Of a DNA stretch of 64,000 nucleotides, positions 43,182-51,744 are shown piece by piece. A program made the position numbers and the translations under genes. Every line of letters starts with the position of its first letter. Positions within the stretch are counted from its first letter, which is position 1. The DNA comes from Haloimpatiens lingqiaonensis (GTDB lineage Bacteria; Bacillota; Clostridia; Clostridiales; Clostridiaceae). Under the pieces are notes generated by a model that did not search any database, was not told the origin of the DNA, and saw nothing but the letters and a program-made list of their open reading frames with translations. The stretch is taken from NCBI RefSeq assembly GCF_901447495.1, contig NZ_CABDWS010000004.1, forward strand, positions 1 to 64,000, read 5' to 3'.

Positions 43182-45775
43182 TGAAGAGTTATTTAGACAT
43201 AACTAAAAGATATTTAAAAAATCAAAAGAAAAGAACCATATTGACCTCTGTTGGAATAATACTTTCAGTGGCTTTAATATGTGCAGTGGGAACGCTTTTA
43301 GTTAGTTTTAGGCAAAGTGAAATAGAATCTATAAAAAAGAATGAAGCTGATTATCATGTGATGTTTAAAGATGTAGGTTATGATGAGATTAATAAGATAA
43401 AAAATCATGTGGATACAGATAAAGTTGGTATTGTAGGAGAATTAGGAAAGAGTAAAATTTATCAAGCTACAAAACAAGAAGTTGAAGAAGAGGCAATGCC
43501 TCAATATAAATATATAGAAATTGAGGCAGTTGATAAGGAAGCATTAAATATGCTGCCTACTGAATTAAAAGAAGGAAGAATTCCTAAAAATTCAAATGAA
43601 ATTGCTATTGAGGAGTGGGCTTTAGAGTATCTTCCAAAGGGGATAAAAGTGGGAGATAAGATAACTTTGGATTTGGGTGGATTTCTTGAAAAGAAAAATC
43701 CTTCAAAAGAAGAAGAGGGAGTTCCAATTGAAAGAGAGTATAGAGAAGGGGTTAAAAAAGATTTTATATTAACAGGTATAATAAGTGATAAATTTTATTC
43801 ACAATACAATGAAAGAGCCAGGGGATTAACTTTTATTGATGATTACCAAAAGGATAAAAAGTACAATGCGTTTACACAAGTAAAGAAGAAAAAAGATGTT
43901 GAAAAATATGTAAAAGAGATTATGAGTAATTTAAAATTATCTAGTGATGAAAAAGAGGATGAAAAAGTAAATTATAATCACTATTTGTTGACATTAGAAG
44001 GAAGAAGCAAGGATAAAAATATTAATAAATCCATGTTTACCATAGTTGCTTTTATAGTTTCTATAATAATTGTATGTACTATCTTGGTTATATACAATAT
44101 TTTTCAAATATCTGTTATAGAGAGGATAAAGCAATTTGGTATATTGAGATCTATGGGGGCTACACCTAAACAAATAAGAAAGATTGTTTTTAGGGAAGCA
44201 TCGGTTTTAAGTTTAGTATCTATTCCTATAGGACTTATAAGTGGAATATTTGCTATGAAAATATTGTTTATAGTAATTAAGATGATTTTAGGAGATATGA
44301 TAAATATAGAGTTTATAACAGTGGTATCACCTAAAGTATTGATAATAAGTTCATTAGTTGCATTGCTAACAGTGTATATATCATCAATTAAACCAGCTTT
44401 AACTGCTTCTAGAATATCGCCTCTAGAGGCTATAAGAAACAATTTAGGCAATAAAAAGGGAAAAGTAAGAAGGATAAAAAGTAATTTTCTTGTAAATAAG
44501 ATATTTAAAGTAGAAGGTGAAATAGCCTATAAAAATATTAAATTAAATAGAAAAAGATTTATTGTAACCATAGGTTCTATGATTATAAGTATAGTTTTAT
44601 TCATAGTATTTGGTAGCATGTTGGATTTTGGCGAAGAATTTAACAGTTTTAAAAAGCATTCTTATCAAGATTATACATTATCTATACAGGCGCCAACTAA
44701 TAAGGGATTTTCAGATAAGGAATATGAAAAGGTAAAAAGTATAACTGGAGTGGATAAAGTATATAGATTATTTGAAGATAATAATTATTTTACAGAAGTT
44801 TCAAAAGAAAAAGTAAATAAAATTTATTTAAATAATAGACATGATCAAGAGGAAAAAGGAAAGAATGCTAAAGTATTTACAACATTTAAGGGATTTGATA
44901 ATGAACAGTTAAAACTTTGTAAGGAAAAATTAGTTAGCGGAAAAATAGATGAAAAAATAATGAATGATGAAAGAGGAGTATTAGTAGTACAAAATTCAGT
45001 GGTATATGATGAAAAAGCTAAAAAAACTTCTATGATTAATATTACTGATTTTAAGGTTGGAGATGAAATAGAAATAGGAAAATATGGTGGAACCAATTCA
45101 AATAATACCAATAAGGTAAAGGTAGTTGGAATATTAAAAGAGAGTCCAATAGGTAAATTTGTGCCTGATGGAGGAATAGTTGTAATAACTACAGAAAAAT
45201 TGTTTAAAGAAATTAAAAAAGACAATACTTATCATTCTATGGACATAATTTTAGATAAAAATGCTGATAGAGATAGTGTTACAAAAAGCCTTAAAGAATT
45301 TGTTAAAGCAGATAAAAGGGTGTCATTTATGGATACAAAGGAAATGCTGGAGAATATGAGAAAATCAGACTTGATAATGAAAATATTCTTATATGGTTTT
45401 ATAACCGTAATAGCTTTAATAAGCAGCTTAAATATAGTCAATACTATAAGTACTAATTTAATGCTTAGAAAAAGAGAAATTGCAGCCTTAGAAGCCATAG
45501 GAATGACAGCAAAACAAGTGAAAAAGATGGTTTATTTAGAGGGAGTTCTTTATGGTATTATAAGTGCCATACTAGGATCTTTCATAGGAAGCGGCTTAAG
45601 TTATGCTCTAGGAAAAATGATAGGCAATATAAGAGGGTTCCAGTGGACAATACCTTGGAAATTCATAGGTATAGCTGCAGCAGGTGCTATGCTCATAGCT
45701 TTAATTTCATCTTATTTCCCTCTAAGACGTATAAAAAATGAAAGTTTAATTGAAAATATAAGGATGGAAGAATAA
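43181..45775 (+). CDS. ABC transporter permease with two FtsX domains
   Basis: 864-residue permease. Seen: TM1 near 20-40, a large extracellular region, three membrane segments around 285-420 ending in PALTASRISPLEAIRNN. This is followed by a second repeat with TM near 475, an extracellular part, and three C-terminal segments with LRKREIAALEAIGMTAKQVKKMV and FPLRRIKNESLIENIR. It works with the ATPase just upstream, probably as a mechanotransmission-type machine against antimicrobial peptides or for lipoprotein or cell-wall functions (inference from the linked two-component genes). A terminator follows. Confidence 0.9.
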   Translation: MKSYLDITKRYLKNQKKRTILTSVGIILSVALICAVGTLLVSFRQSEIESIKKNEADYHVMFKDVGYDEINKIKNHVDTDKVGIVGELGKSKIYQATKQEVEEEAMPQYKYIEIEAVDKEALNMLPTELKEGRIPKNSNEIAIEEWALEYLPKGIKVGDKITLDLGGFLEKKNPSKEEEGVPIEREYREGVKKDFILTGIISDKFYSQYNERARGLTFIDDYQKDKKYNAFTQVKKKKDVEKYVKEIMSNLKLSSDEKEDEKVNYNHYLLTLEGRSKDKNINKSMFTIVAFIVSIIIVCTILVIYNIFQISVIERIKQFGILRSMGATPKQIRKIVFREASVLSLVSIPIGLISGIFAMKILFIVIKMILGDMINIEFITVVSPKVLIISSLVALLTVYISSIKPALTASRISPLEAIRNNLGNKKGKVRRIKSNFLVNKIFKVEGEIAYKNIKLNRKRFIVTIGSMIISIVLFIVFGSMLDFGEEFNSFKKHSYQDYTLSIQAPTNKGFSDKEYEKVKSITGVDKVYRLFEDNNYFTEVSKEKVNKIYLNNRHDQEEKGKNAKVFTTFKGFDNEQLKLCKEKLVSGKIDEKIMNDERGVLVVQNSVVYDEKAKKTSMINITDFKVGDEIEIGKYGGTNSNNTNKVKVVGILKESPIGKFVPDGGIVVITTEKLFKEIKKDNTYHSMDIILDKNADRDSVTKSLKEFVKADKRVSFMDTKEMLENMRKSDLIMKIFLYGFITVIALISSLNIVNTISTNLMLRKREIAALEAIGMTAKQVKKMVYLEGVLYGIISAILGSFIGSGLSYALGKMIGNIRGFQWTIPWKFIGIAAAGAMLIALISSYFPLRRIKNESLIENIRMEE

Positions 45776-45778
45776 CGG

Positions 45779-45818
45779 GGCTGTGGCATTAAAGAATTTA
45801 ATTTTTAGTGCCACAGCC
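45779..45818. terminator. Bidirectional terminator, GGCTGTGGCA stem
   Basis: GGCTGTGGCA / TGCCACAGCC with a 20-nt AT-rich loop that is itself partly paired (TTAAAGAATTTAA). It lies between the ABC permease and the convergent L,D-transpeptidase gene. Confidence 0.8.
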
Positions 45819-45835
45819 ACTTATTGTTTTTTTAG

Positions 45836-46543
45836 TTATTCCTCAAGCTCTATGCCTAATTTTTTATAAAATGCAGCATTTATGATATTGGATATGGGAA
45901 GCTTATTGTCCTTTTGAAACTTATGGACTATTGCTTTCATTCTCTCACCGTAAACGCCATCAGGATTTCCATTATAGTATCCTTTTTCCTTTAAATATTT
46001 TTGAACTTCATACACATCGGAGCCTCTCATGCCAGGCTCTAAAGGCCTTAAATAGGAACCAAAATTTCCATAAGGACCACCATTTATTATAACTTTGGTG
46101 CCGTGAGGAGTTATTTTATAAAGCTCCTTAACATCGTTGTTTCTCATTCTTATACATCCATGGGAGGAACTCCAGCCTATGGAGCCTGGTTTATCAGTAC
46201 CATGTATACCATATTTACCCCAGGGAACATTGAAACCCATCCAGCGCCCCCCAAAGCCTTCTCCCCAAGTATCTTTACTTATGATAGTCCAAGTACCTAT
46301 GGGAGATGGGGTAGAGGGTTTACCGCCAGCTACTGTATAAGTTTTCAACAATTTATCCTTTTGAAAAACCCCTAAAGTATTAGCTTCTAAATCCACCACT
46401 ATAACTATAGGTTTTTTAGACTCATAACCTTTTATATTTACCCCAGAAACTTTTTTAGAATTTTTCTTAAAAAATATAAAAAAAGATAAAACTATAATTA
46501 ATATTATAATTATAAATACAAAATAACCTTTAAATCTCTTCAC
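45836..46543 (-). CDS. L,D-transpeptidase (YkuD) with peptidoglycan-binding domain
   Basis: Cell-wall cross-linking enzyme, membrane-anchored and extracellular. Seen: one N-terminal TM (~8-26), a YkuD domain (~44-155) with IHGTDKPGSIGWSSSHGCIRM carrying the catalytic His and Cys, then a PG_binding_1 domain (~165-230: LEPGMRGSDVYEVQKYLKEKGYYNG). 235 residues. In most family members the binding domain is N-terminal; here it is C-terminal. Such enzymes make 3-3 cross-links insensitive to many beta-lactams. Monocistronic, minus strand. Confidence 0.92.
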   Translation of the reverse strand: MKRFKGYFVFIIIILIIVLSFFIFFKKNSKKVSGVNIKGYESKKPIVIVVDLEANTLGVFQKDKLLKTYTVAGGKPSTPSPIGTWTIISKDTWGEGFGGRWMGFNVPWGKYGIHGTDKPGSIGWSSSHGCIRMRNNDVKELYKITPHGTKVIINGGPYGNFGSYLRPLEPGMRGSDVYEVQKYLKEKGYYNGNPDGVYGERMKAIVHKFQKDNKLPISNIINAAFYKKLGIELEE

Positions 46544-46697
46544 CCTTTAACACCCCCATATAATTATATGAGGTGTTAAAGAGTAAAATTATAATTAAAT
46601 TAAGTTTGTAATATAAATTTTAAGTGAAATTTTGTTATTTATTTAAAGGTTATAAAATTACCATAGGATTTATTGTATTATTGGATTATAATATAAA

Positions 46698-46754
46698 TTG
46701 AACTTTCGTAGTTGAAAAACATTATATAGTTTAAAATTTATGTACGAAATTTGA
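46698..46754. repeat. Minimal inverted-end element
   Basis: TTGAACTTTCGTA and TGTACGAAATTTGA enclose ~30 bp. It lies 28 bp upstream of hutP. It is the smallest version of the E-type end pair in this window. Confidence 0.6.
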
Positions 46755-46781
46755 TTAAAAAAGAATTGTGAGGTTGAATTT

Positions 46782-47201
46782 ATGGATTTAGATAGTATGG
46801 ATGTGGCAAAGGCAGCTATTGAAATGAGCATATCTAAAAGGGAAGAAGAAAAAGAGCTGGAAGATATATTTAGAAAAAAAGATATACTAACTACAGCTGT
46901 AAATATTGGTGGTAATATAAACAATACCATGTCTAAAATTATAGAGAGAGCTCTTGTAGCTTCTAAAAAGGGTGGTTTGATTCCAGAAAATTCTCATCTA
47001 TATGACGGAGCCGTAATAGGTGCCACTAAGGAAGCACTAATTCAAGTGCTTCAAAAGGCTAGTGGATTGAATGTGGGCGGTAAAATTGGCATAGCAAGAA
47101 GTGGAGAACACTTATGTGTCACTATATTTATGAGTATAGGACTTTTGCATTTAAATGAAATAGCCATAGGACTTGGGCACAGAGCTATACCAAAAGAGTA
47201 G
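46782..47201 (+). CDS. hutP: HutP-like RNA-binding antiterminator
   Basis: In Bacillus, HutP binds L-histidine and Mg2+ and then UAG-repeat RNA to prevent termination in the hut operon. Seen: 139 residues with GGLIPENSHLYDGAVIGATKEALIQVL (~65-91) and the signature GGKIGIARSGEHLCVTIFMSIGLLHLNEIAIGLGHRAI (~98-136), including the His residues used for Mg2+/histidine binding in HutP. No hut catabolic genes lie near. GTGAGG precedes the ATG. Clostridial HutP homologues without hut operons are known to exist, but their target is not known to me. Confidence 0.87.
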   Translation: MDLDSMDVAKAAIEMSISKREEEKELEDIFRKKDILTTAVNIGGNINNTMSKIIERALVASKKGGLIPENSHLYDGAVIGATKEALIQVLQKASGLNVGGKIGIARSGEHLCVTIFMSIGLLHLNEIAIGLGHRAIPKE

Positions 47202-47597
47202 TAAAAATATATTATCAATGGTAGAGTTCAAAAATATAATATTGACAATTTTGAAACAATATTATAGAATAATAAACATAATTTTTAATTAAAAGGTCTT
47301 CACTTTAGCAGAAGCAAATGGATGAAGGATTAAATATAAAATTAGAATTGTAGCTCTCTCAGGAATAAATTCTTATTAGCCTGTGGAGAAAGTAGATTTT
47401 GTAGGATTAAATTAATATTGTAGGATTGTAGTATTGTAGGAGAATTTATTGTTTTATTAGAATTGTAATTAAACCGCTATAAAATTAATGTCACCATGAA
47501 ATTAATGTGCAAATTAATGTTGCAGGTAGGTATGGTAAGGTGTAAAAATTGCAATTAAGCCCTTATAGTATAGGGTTTTGTTTGTATATGATAAATA
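47202..47597 (+). promoter_or_regulatory. Long leader of the TrpXYZ-like operon, unexplained
   Basis: A ~400-nt gap. It holds a degenerate hairpin GGTCTTCACTTTAGC...GGATGAAGG (47296-47325), direct repeats ATTGTAGGATTGTAGTATTG (47419-47443), three AAATTAATGT repeats (47482-47525), and a small hairpin CCCTTAT-AGT-ATAGGG (47560-47575). It has no T-box GGTGG-ACCGCG element and no riboswitch I recognise. A terminator follows, so attenuation is likely. Confidence 0.45.
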
Positions 47598-47628
47598 AAC
47601 TCTCTAATTCTAATAGAGAGTTTTTTTT
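47598..47628 (+). terminator. Attenuator-type terminator before the TrpX-like gene
   Basis: AACTCTCTA, loop, TAGAGAGTT followed by eight T's, 20 bp before the GGAGG of the substrate-binding protein gene. Confidence 0.8.
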
Positions 47629-47659
47629 ATAAAAAAATTTATATTTGGAGGATGGTAGT

Positions 47660-48676
47660 ATGGTAGGAAAGAAAAAACTTTCATGTCTTATGGCTTTTTT
47701 GGTGAGCCTGTCATTTTTAGGAGGATGCAAAAACATAGGCGCCTCTCAATCACAAAAAACTTTAAAGGATAAAAAGATTATAAACATTGGCATTTCTCAA
47801 TTTGTGGAGCATCCAGCTTTGGAATCTGCTAGAAAGGGATTTATGGATGCATTGAAGTCCAAGGGATATGAGGAAAATAAGAATATCAAAGTGGATTTTC
47901 AAAATGCCCAAGGAGATATGGCAACAACTCAAACCATAGCACAAAATTTTGCGTCTAAAAATGAAGATTTAATCTTTGCAATTGCGACGCCTTGTGCACA
48001 ATCAGCATTTAATGTTATAAAAGAAAAACCAATATTAATAACTGCAGTTACAGATCCTGTACAATCTGGATTAGTGAAATCTTTAGAGGTACCTTCAACA
48101 AATGTAACAGGTACTTCAGATAGCGTATCTATAGATAAACAGCTACAGCTTATAAAAGATATAATTCCAAGGGCAAAAACCATTGGGGTTGTATATAATA
48201 CCAGTGAAAAAAATTCAGAGCTTCAAGTGAAAGATATTAAAAAAGCTGCAGAGAAATTTGGATTTAATATTAAAACATCAGGAGTAACTAATGTAAATGA
48301 AGTGGCTCAGTCGCTAAATTCAATAGTGGGAAAGATAGATGTATTATATGTTCCAACAGATAATACAATAGTTTCTTCTATGCCATTAGTGGTAAATGAA
48401 TGTTATAAAAGAAATATACCTATTATAGGGGCGGAAAGCGCTCATGTTAAGGCAGGAGCTGTGGCTGCCAATGGAATAGATTATTATAAATTAGGTTTTC
48501 AAACAGGAATTATGGCAGTGGACATTATAAATGGTAAAAATGTAGAAGAAATGTCTATACAGACATCTAAAGATACTAGTACTGTAATAAATAAAGACGC
48601 ATGTGAAAAACTTAATATCAGTATACCTAAAGAACTTGAAGAAAAGGCTCAGATAGTTACTGGGGGTGTACATTAA
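47660..48676 (+). CDS. ABC substrate-binding lipoprotein (TrpX-like, PF04392 type)
   Basis: 338-residue lipoprotein. Seen: a signal peptide with lipobox SFLGGC (Cys ~24), then a periplasmic-binding-protein fold with INIGISQFVEHPALESARKGFMDALKSKGYEENKNI, the typical opening of the ABC_sub_bind family, VYNTSEKNSELQ and NGIDYYKLGFQTG. Relatives bind tryptophan, tyrosine or other aromatic amino acids; the ligand here is inferred. The ATG at 47660 has GGAGG at 8 bp; an upstream TTG overlaps that site. First gene of a three-gene overlapping operon. Confidence 0.88.
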   Translation: MVGKKKLSCLMAFLVSLSFLGGCKNIGASQSQKTLKDKKIINIGISQFVEHPALESARKGFMDALKSKGYEENKNIKVDFQNAQGDMATTQTIAQNFASKNEDLIFAIATPCAQSAFNVIKEKPILITAVTDPVQSGLVKSLEVPSTNVTGTSDSVSIDKQLQLIKDIIPRAKTIGVVYNTSEKNSELQVKDIKKAAEKFGFNIKTSGVTNVNEVAQSLNSIVGKIDVLYVPTDNTIVSSMPLVVNECYKRNIPIIGAESAHVKAGAVAANGIDYYKLGFQTGIMAVDIINGKNVEEMSIQTSKDTSTVINKDACEKLNISIPKELEEKAQIVTGGVH

Positions 48677-49608
48677 TGGACTTTTTATTAAATATTTTGG
48701 AGCAGGGCATTATATTTGCCATGGCATCCATAGGTGTTTATATAACATATAAGATTTTAGATTTTCCAGATCTTTCTGTAGAGGGCACATTCCCTTTAGG
48801 AGCAGCCATAGCGGCAGTGGCAATACTTAAAGGCATGAATCCATTTGCAGCATGTGCGTTAGCTACATTAGGTGGAGTTATGGCAGGGGCTGTTACAGGC
48901 ATACTTCATGTGAAATTTAAAATTACCAATCTTTTGTCTGGAATACTTGTGATGATATCTCTTTATTCCATAAATTTGAGGATAATGGAGAAATCTAATA
49001 TACCTTTGTTTGGTCAAAAAACTATATTTAACTTATCGTTAGCACCTATATTTATAATTTTAATATTGTCAGGGGCAACTAAACTTATAGTGGATTTATT
49101 TTTAAAAACTAAATTGGGATTTATTTTGAGAGTTACAGGGGATAATGAACAATTAGTAACTTTGCTAGGGGTAAACAAGGATTTTATTAAGGTTGTAGGA
49201 CTTATGATTTCTAATGGATTAGTGTCCCTATGTGGTGCTGTTACTGCTCAATATCAGGGATTTTCAGATGTAGGTATGGGTACAGGTATTGTGGTTATGG
49301 GACTAGCCTCAGTTATTATGGGAGAATCTATTTTAGAAAAATTTAATTTTGTAAAGGGAAGTACCATGGCAATACTTGGTGCAGTATTGTATAAAGGTGT
49401 AATAGCCTTGGCTTTAAAACTAGGACTTCCACCTACAGACTTAAAACTAATTACCGCTGTTATTGTAGTAATAGCTTTATCCCTTAATAATATAAGTTGT
49501 AGAAATTTTAGTTTAAGATTTGCAGGATTCAGCTTAATAAAGGCATTTAAGTGTAAAGAAGGAGGTGCTTCTAGTGCTTCAGATAAAAAATCTATACAAA
49601 GTGTTTAA
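48676..49608 (+). CDS. ABC transporter permease (TrpY-like)
   Basis: 310-residue permease of the branched-chain-type (BPD_transp_2) fold. Seen: eight to nine hydrophobic segments, the ITYKILDFPDLSVEGTFPLGAAIAA signature (~23-47), and KTKLGFILRVTGDNEQLVTLLGVNKDF, the cytoplasmic coupling segment (~148-174). Its ATG overlaps the stop of the binding protein (TAATG). Its 3' end overlaps the ATPase gene by 35 bp. Same operon as both. Confidence 0.9.
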   Translation: MDFLLNILEQGIIFAMASIGVYITYKILDFPDLSVEGTFPLGAAIAAVAILKGMNPFAACALATLGGVMAGAVTGILHVKFKITNLLSGILVMISLYSINLRIMEKSNIPLFGQKTIFNLSLAPIFIILILSGATKLIVDLFLKTKLGFILRVTGDNEQLVTLLGVNKDFIKVVGLMISNGLVSLCGAVTAQYQGFSDVGMGTGIVVMGLASVIMGESILEKFNFVKGSTMAILGAVLYKGVIALALKLGLPPTDLKLITAVIVVIALSLNNISCRNFSLRFAGFSLIKAFKCKEGGASSASDKKSIQSV

Positions 49609-50362
49609 TAAGGGGACAGTTAATGAAAATGTATTATTTAATAATTTTAACTTAAAGGTAGAAGAGGGCGATTTTATAAGTATAATAGGCAGTAATGGGG
49701 CAGGTAAATCAACCCTTTTAAATATAGTGTCTGGAAATATAGATTTAACTGAAGGTTCCATAATATTAAATGGTTCGGAAATTTCTAGATTACCTGAATA
49801 TAAAAGAACTAAGCAAATAGGCAGGGTATTTCAAAATCCTTCACTAGGTGTATCACCAAATATGACTATATTAGAGAACATGTCCATGGCGTATAATAAG
49901 GGAAAGAAATTTAATTTCTCCTTTGCTATAAATAAAAATAACATAAATATGTTTAAGGAAACTCTTTCAAAATTAAACATAGGTTTAGAAAACAAATTAC
50001 ACAATAAAGTAGGACTTTTATCTGGAGGTCAAAGACAAGCTCTTTCTCTTATAATGGCGGTAATGGCAAAGCCTAAACTTTTATTACTAGATGAGCACAC
50101 TGCTGCTATAGACCCTAAAACCTCAGAGATAATAATGGATATAACAAGTGACATAGTAGAAAAAAATAAAATAACTACTTTAATGGTAACTCATAATTTA
50201 AATGATGCCATAAAAATGGGAAACAGGCTTATAATGATCCATAAGGGACAGGTGGTTATGGATATAAGGGGAAATGAAAAGAAAAATTTAACTGCAGATA
50301 AGCTTTTAGATGAATTTAAAAAACTTGAAAATGCCATAAGCGACAGTGTTTTGTTTGCATAA
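49574..50362 (+). CDS. ABC transporter ATP-binding protein (TrpZ-like)
   Basis: 262-residue ATPase. Seen: Walker A GSNGAGKST (~39-47), Q-loop VFQNPSLGVSPNMTILENM, signature LSGGQRQALSLIMAV, Walker B LLLLDEHTAAIDP, and switch MVTHN. The LDEHTAALDP form of Walker B is typical of the TrpXYZ/YtrB-like group. The start is GTG, 9 bp after AAGGAGG, inside the permease gene. The operon ends in a perfect hairpin. Confidence 0.9.
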   Translation: MLQIKNLYKVFNKGTVNENVLFNNFNLKVEEGDFISIIGSNGAGKSTLLNIVSGNIDLTEGSIILNGSEISRLPEYKRTKQIGRVFQNPSLGVSPNMTILENMSMAYNKGKKFNFSFAINKNNINMFKETLSKLNIGLENKLHNKVGLLSGGQRQALSLIMAVMAKPKLLLLDEHTAAIDPKTSEIIMDITSDIVEKNKITTLMVTHNLNDAIKMGNRLIMIHKGQVVMDIRGNEKKNLTADKLLDEFKKLENAISDSVLFA

Positions 50363-50396
50363 ACACGGTATGGTATGTAGAATTAGGTGCTAGGTG

Positions 50397-50431
50397 CTGA
50401 AAAAAATTCAGCAAAGCTGAATTTTTTTCAG
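50397..50431. terminator. Bidirectional terminator, 16-bp perfect stem
   Basis: CTGAAAAAAATTCAGC, loop AAA, GCTGAATTTTTTTCAG. It lies between the convergent ABC operon and queT. An AGGTGCT heptamer pair and CTTACTT tracts flank it. Confidence 0.85.
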
Positions 50432-50531
50432 TATCTCTTACTTACAAATTAATTATAAAAACCCCTAGAGTTTTATCCTTAACTTTTACTTATTAACTCT
50501 TACTTATTAGTTCTTACCTCGTACTTAACTC

Positions 50532-51038
50532 TTACTTACCTATAAACTTTTTCAATACAGGATTCTTTTGAAAAACTTCTAATAGTGGAAGGCCCAATCC
50601 GTAGCAACAAAGGGCTTCACCCCAGGCAACTTCAAGGGATATAAGCCATAGTGGCATATCCGGTACATATAGATATTTTAGCATAAGACCTATAATTATT
50701 GCATTGGATATAACCGCTGGTAATGGTGCTAAAAGTTTATTGTATTTAAAATTAGTTTTACCTATATAATAGGTAGCTATAGCAGCGATTAATGTGGCAA
50801 AGGTTCCTAAAACCATGTCCACAGTGCCCACAGGGCTAATAATATTGGAAATTAAACATCCAATGGTTAGTCCAGGAATAGCATAGGGTGTTATGAAAGG
50901 TAAAACTGTAAGCCCTTCAGCAATTCTATATTGAACCACTCCAAAGGACATAAAAGATAATGATATGGTAAGCACTGCATAAATTGCAGCAATTACTGAG
51001 GCGAACACAAGGCCTCTTACTTTTTTTGATGAATTCAT
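50532..51038 (-). CDS. queT: Queuosine-precursor ECF transporter component QueT
   Basis: S-component (substrate-binding membrane subunit) of an energy-coupling factor transporter for a queuosine precursor. Seen: 168 residues with five to six hydrophobic segments, SFGVVQYRIAEGLTVLPF (~40-57, a family signature), NIISPVGTVDMVLGTFATL, and LISLEVAWGEALCCYGLGLPLLE. The ATG at 51038 is preceded by GGAGG at 11 nt, and a preQ1 riboswitch covers that site. A longer frame starting upstream would run through the riboswitch and is rejected. The general ECF module is not in the window. Confidence 0.9.
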   Translation of the reverse strand: MNSSKKVRGLVFASVIAAIYAVLTISLSFMSFGVVQYRIAEGLTVLPFITPYAIPGLTIGCLISNIISPVGTVDMVLGTFATLIAAIATYYIGKTNFKYNKLLAPLPAVISNAIIIGLMLKYLYVPDMPLWLISLEVAWGEALCCYGLGLPLLEVFQKNPVLKKFIGK

Positions 51039-51050
51039 AATTATTAATAC

Positions 51051-51093
51051 CTCCGTAGTTTTGTTTTTAGACAGGTCGCTACGAACTGTCCCG
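51051..51093 (-). promoter_or_regulatory. preQ1 class I riboswitch (translational)
   Basis: On the minus strand: stem GACAG / CTGTC around loop TTCGTAGCGAC, then an A-rich linker TAAAAACAAAA, then CTACGGAGG. CGTAG in the loop can pair with CTACG next to the ribosome site, forming the H-type pseudoknot of preQ1-I and hiding GGAGG when ligand is bound. This fits the queT gene downstream. Confidence 0.88.
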
Positions 51094-51200
51094 TATAAAT
51101 TTAGCACAGAAAATCTTTCAAGTCAACTAGTAACAACAGTTCATATTATTACGCAAATTGAATATATATTATATATAAGAATGTAAAAGGAAAGATAGTA

Positions 51201-51500
51201 ATGAATGGATATATTTTTATAGTTATGGCTTTTATAATAGAAAGTGTCTGGGAAACATTGAAAAATATTGTGGTTAAGGGAAAGGTATCAAAAGATAGAG
51301 TAGGTACTATCATTATAGCTTTGGTGGTAGTATTTGTGAGCAATATAGACATTATTGATTTTTTTGGTGTAAATATGAGATATGGAGTAGGTAAAATATT
51401 GACGGCAATTTTAATTTCTAGGGGATCTAATTTTACCCATGATCTTGTAAGTTTAATAAGTAATGAATATCAGTATAGAAAAAGCAATAATGTTGATTAA
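51201..51500 (+). CDS. Small membrane protein of unknown function
   Basis: 99 residues. Seen: two or three hydrophobic segments (~3-20, ~37-58, and a weaker ~68-75) and a short charged C-terminal tail (NEYQYRKSNNVD). I do not recognise the family. AAAGGAAAGATAGTA precedes the ATG. It has a likely promoter in the AT-rich 51150-51185 stretch. It lies divergently from queT and upstream of the M16 peptidase gene. Confidence 0.65.
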   Translation: MNGYIFIVMAFIIESVWETLKNIVVKGKVSKDRVGTIIIALVVVFVSNIDIIDFFGVNMRYGVGKILTAILISRGSNFTHDLVSLISNEYQYRKSNNVD

Positions 51501-51567
51501 ACTTCACCAAATAATATTTATACTATTATAATATGGCTAACTTTCATAAAATTGTGATAAAGTAAAT

Positions 51568-51655
51568 TTAAAGAGCTCTGTTTATAATTGAATTAACCTT
51601 TAATATTAAAGGGCGGATTTCACTAAAACTTTTGGTGGCTCATCCCTTTTAATTT
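51568..51655 (+). terminator. E-repeat fragment followed by terminator-like hairpin
   Basis: AAAGAGCTCTGTTTATAATTGAATTAA is the 3' end of an E element. Then ATTAAAGGG...CCCTTTTAAT forms a hairpin with an internal loop. It lies between the small membrane protein and the M16 gene. Confidence 0.55.
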
Positions 51656-51744
51656 GAGTATATATAAATTATAATAGTTGTATCCTTACCTATTTGGTGA
51701 GGATTTTATTTAGAAGTATATAAAAAGGAGAATAGAGTTTAAGT

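Noticed and set aside
47202-47628. T-box leader for the TrpXYZ-like operon
   Set aside because: No GGTGG-ACCGCG antiterminator bulge and no AG-bulge/GNTG motifs were found.
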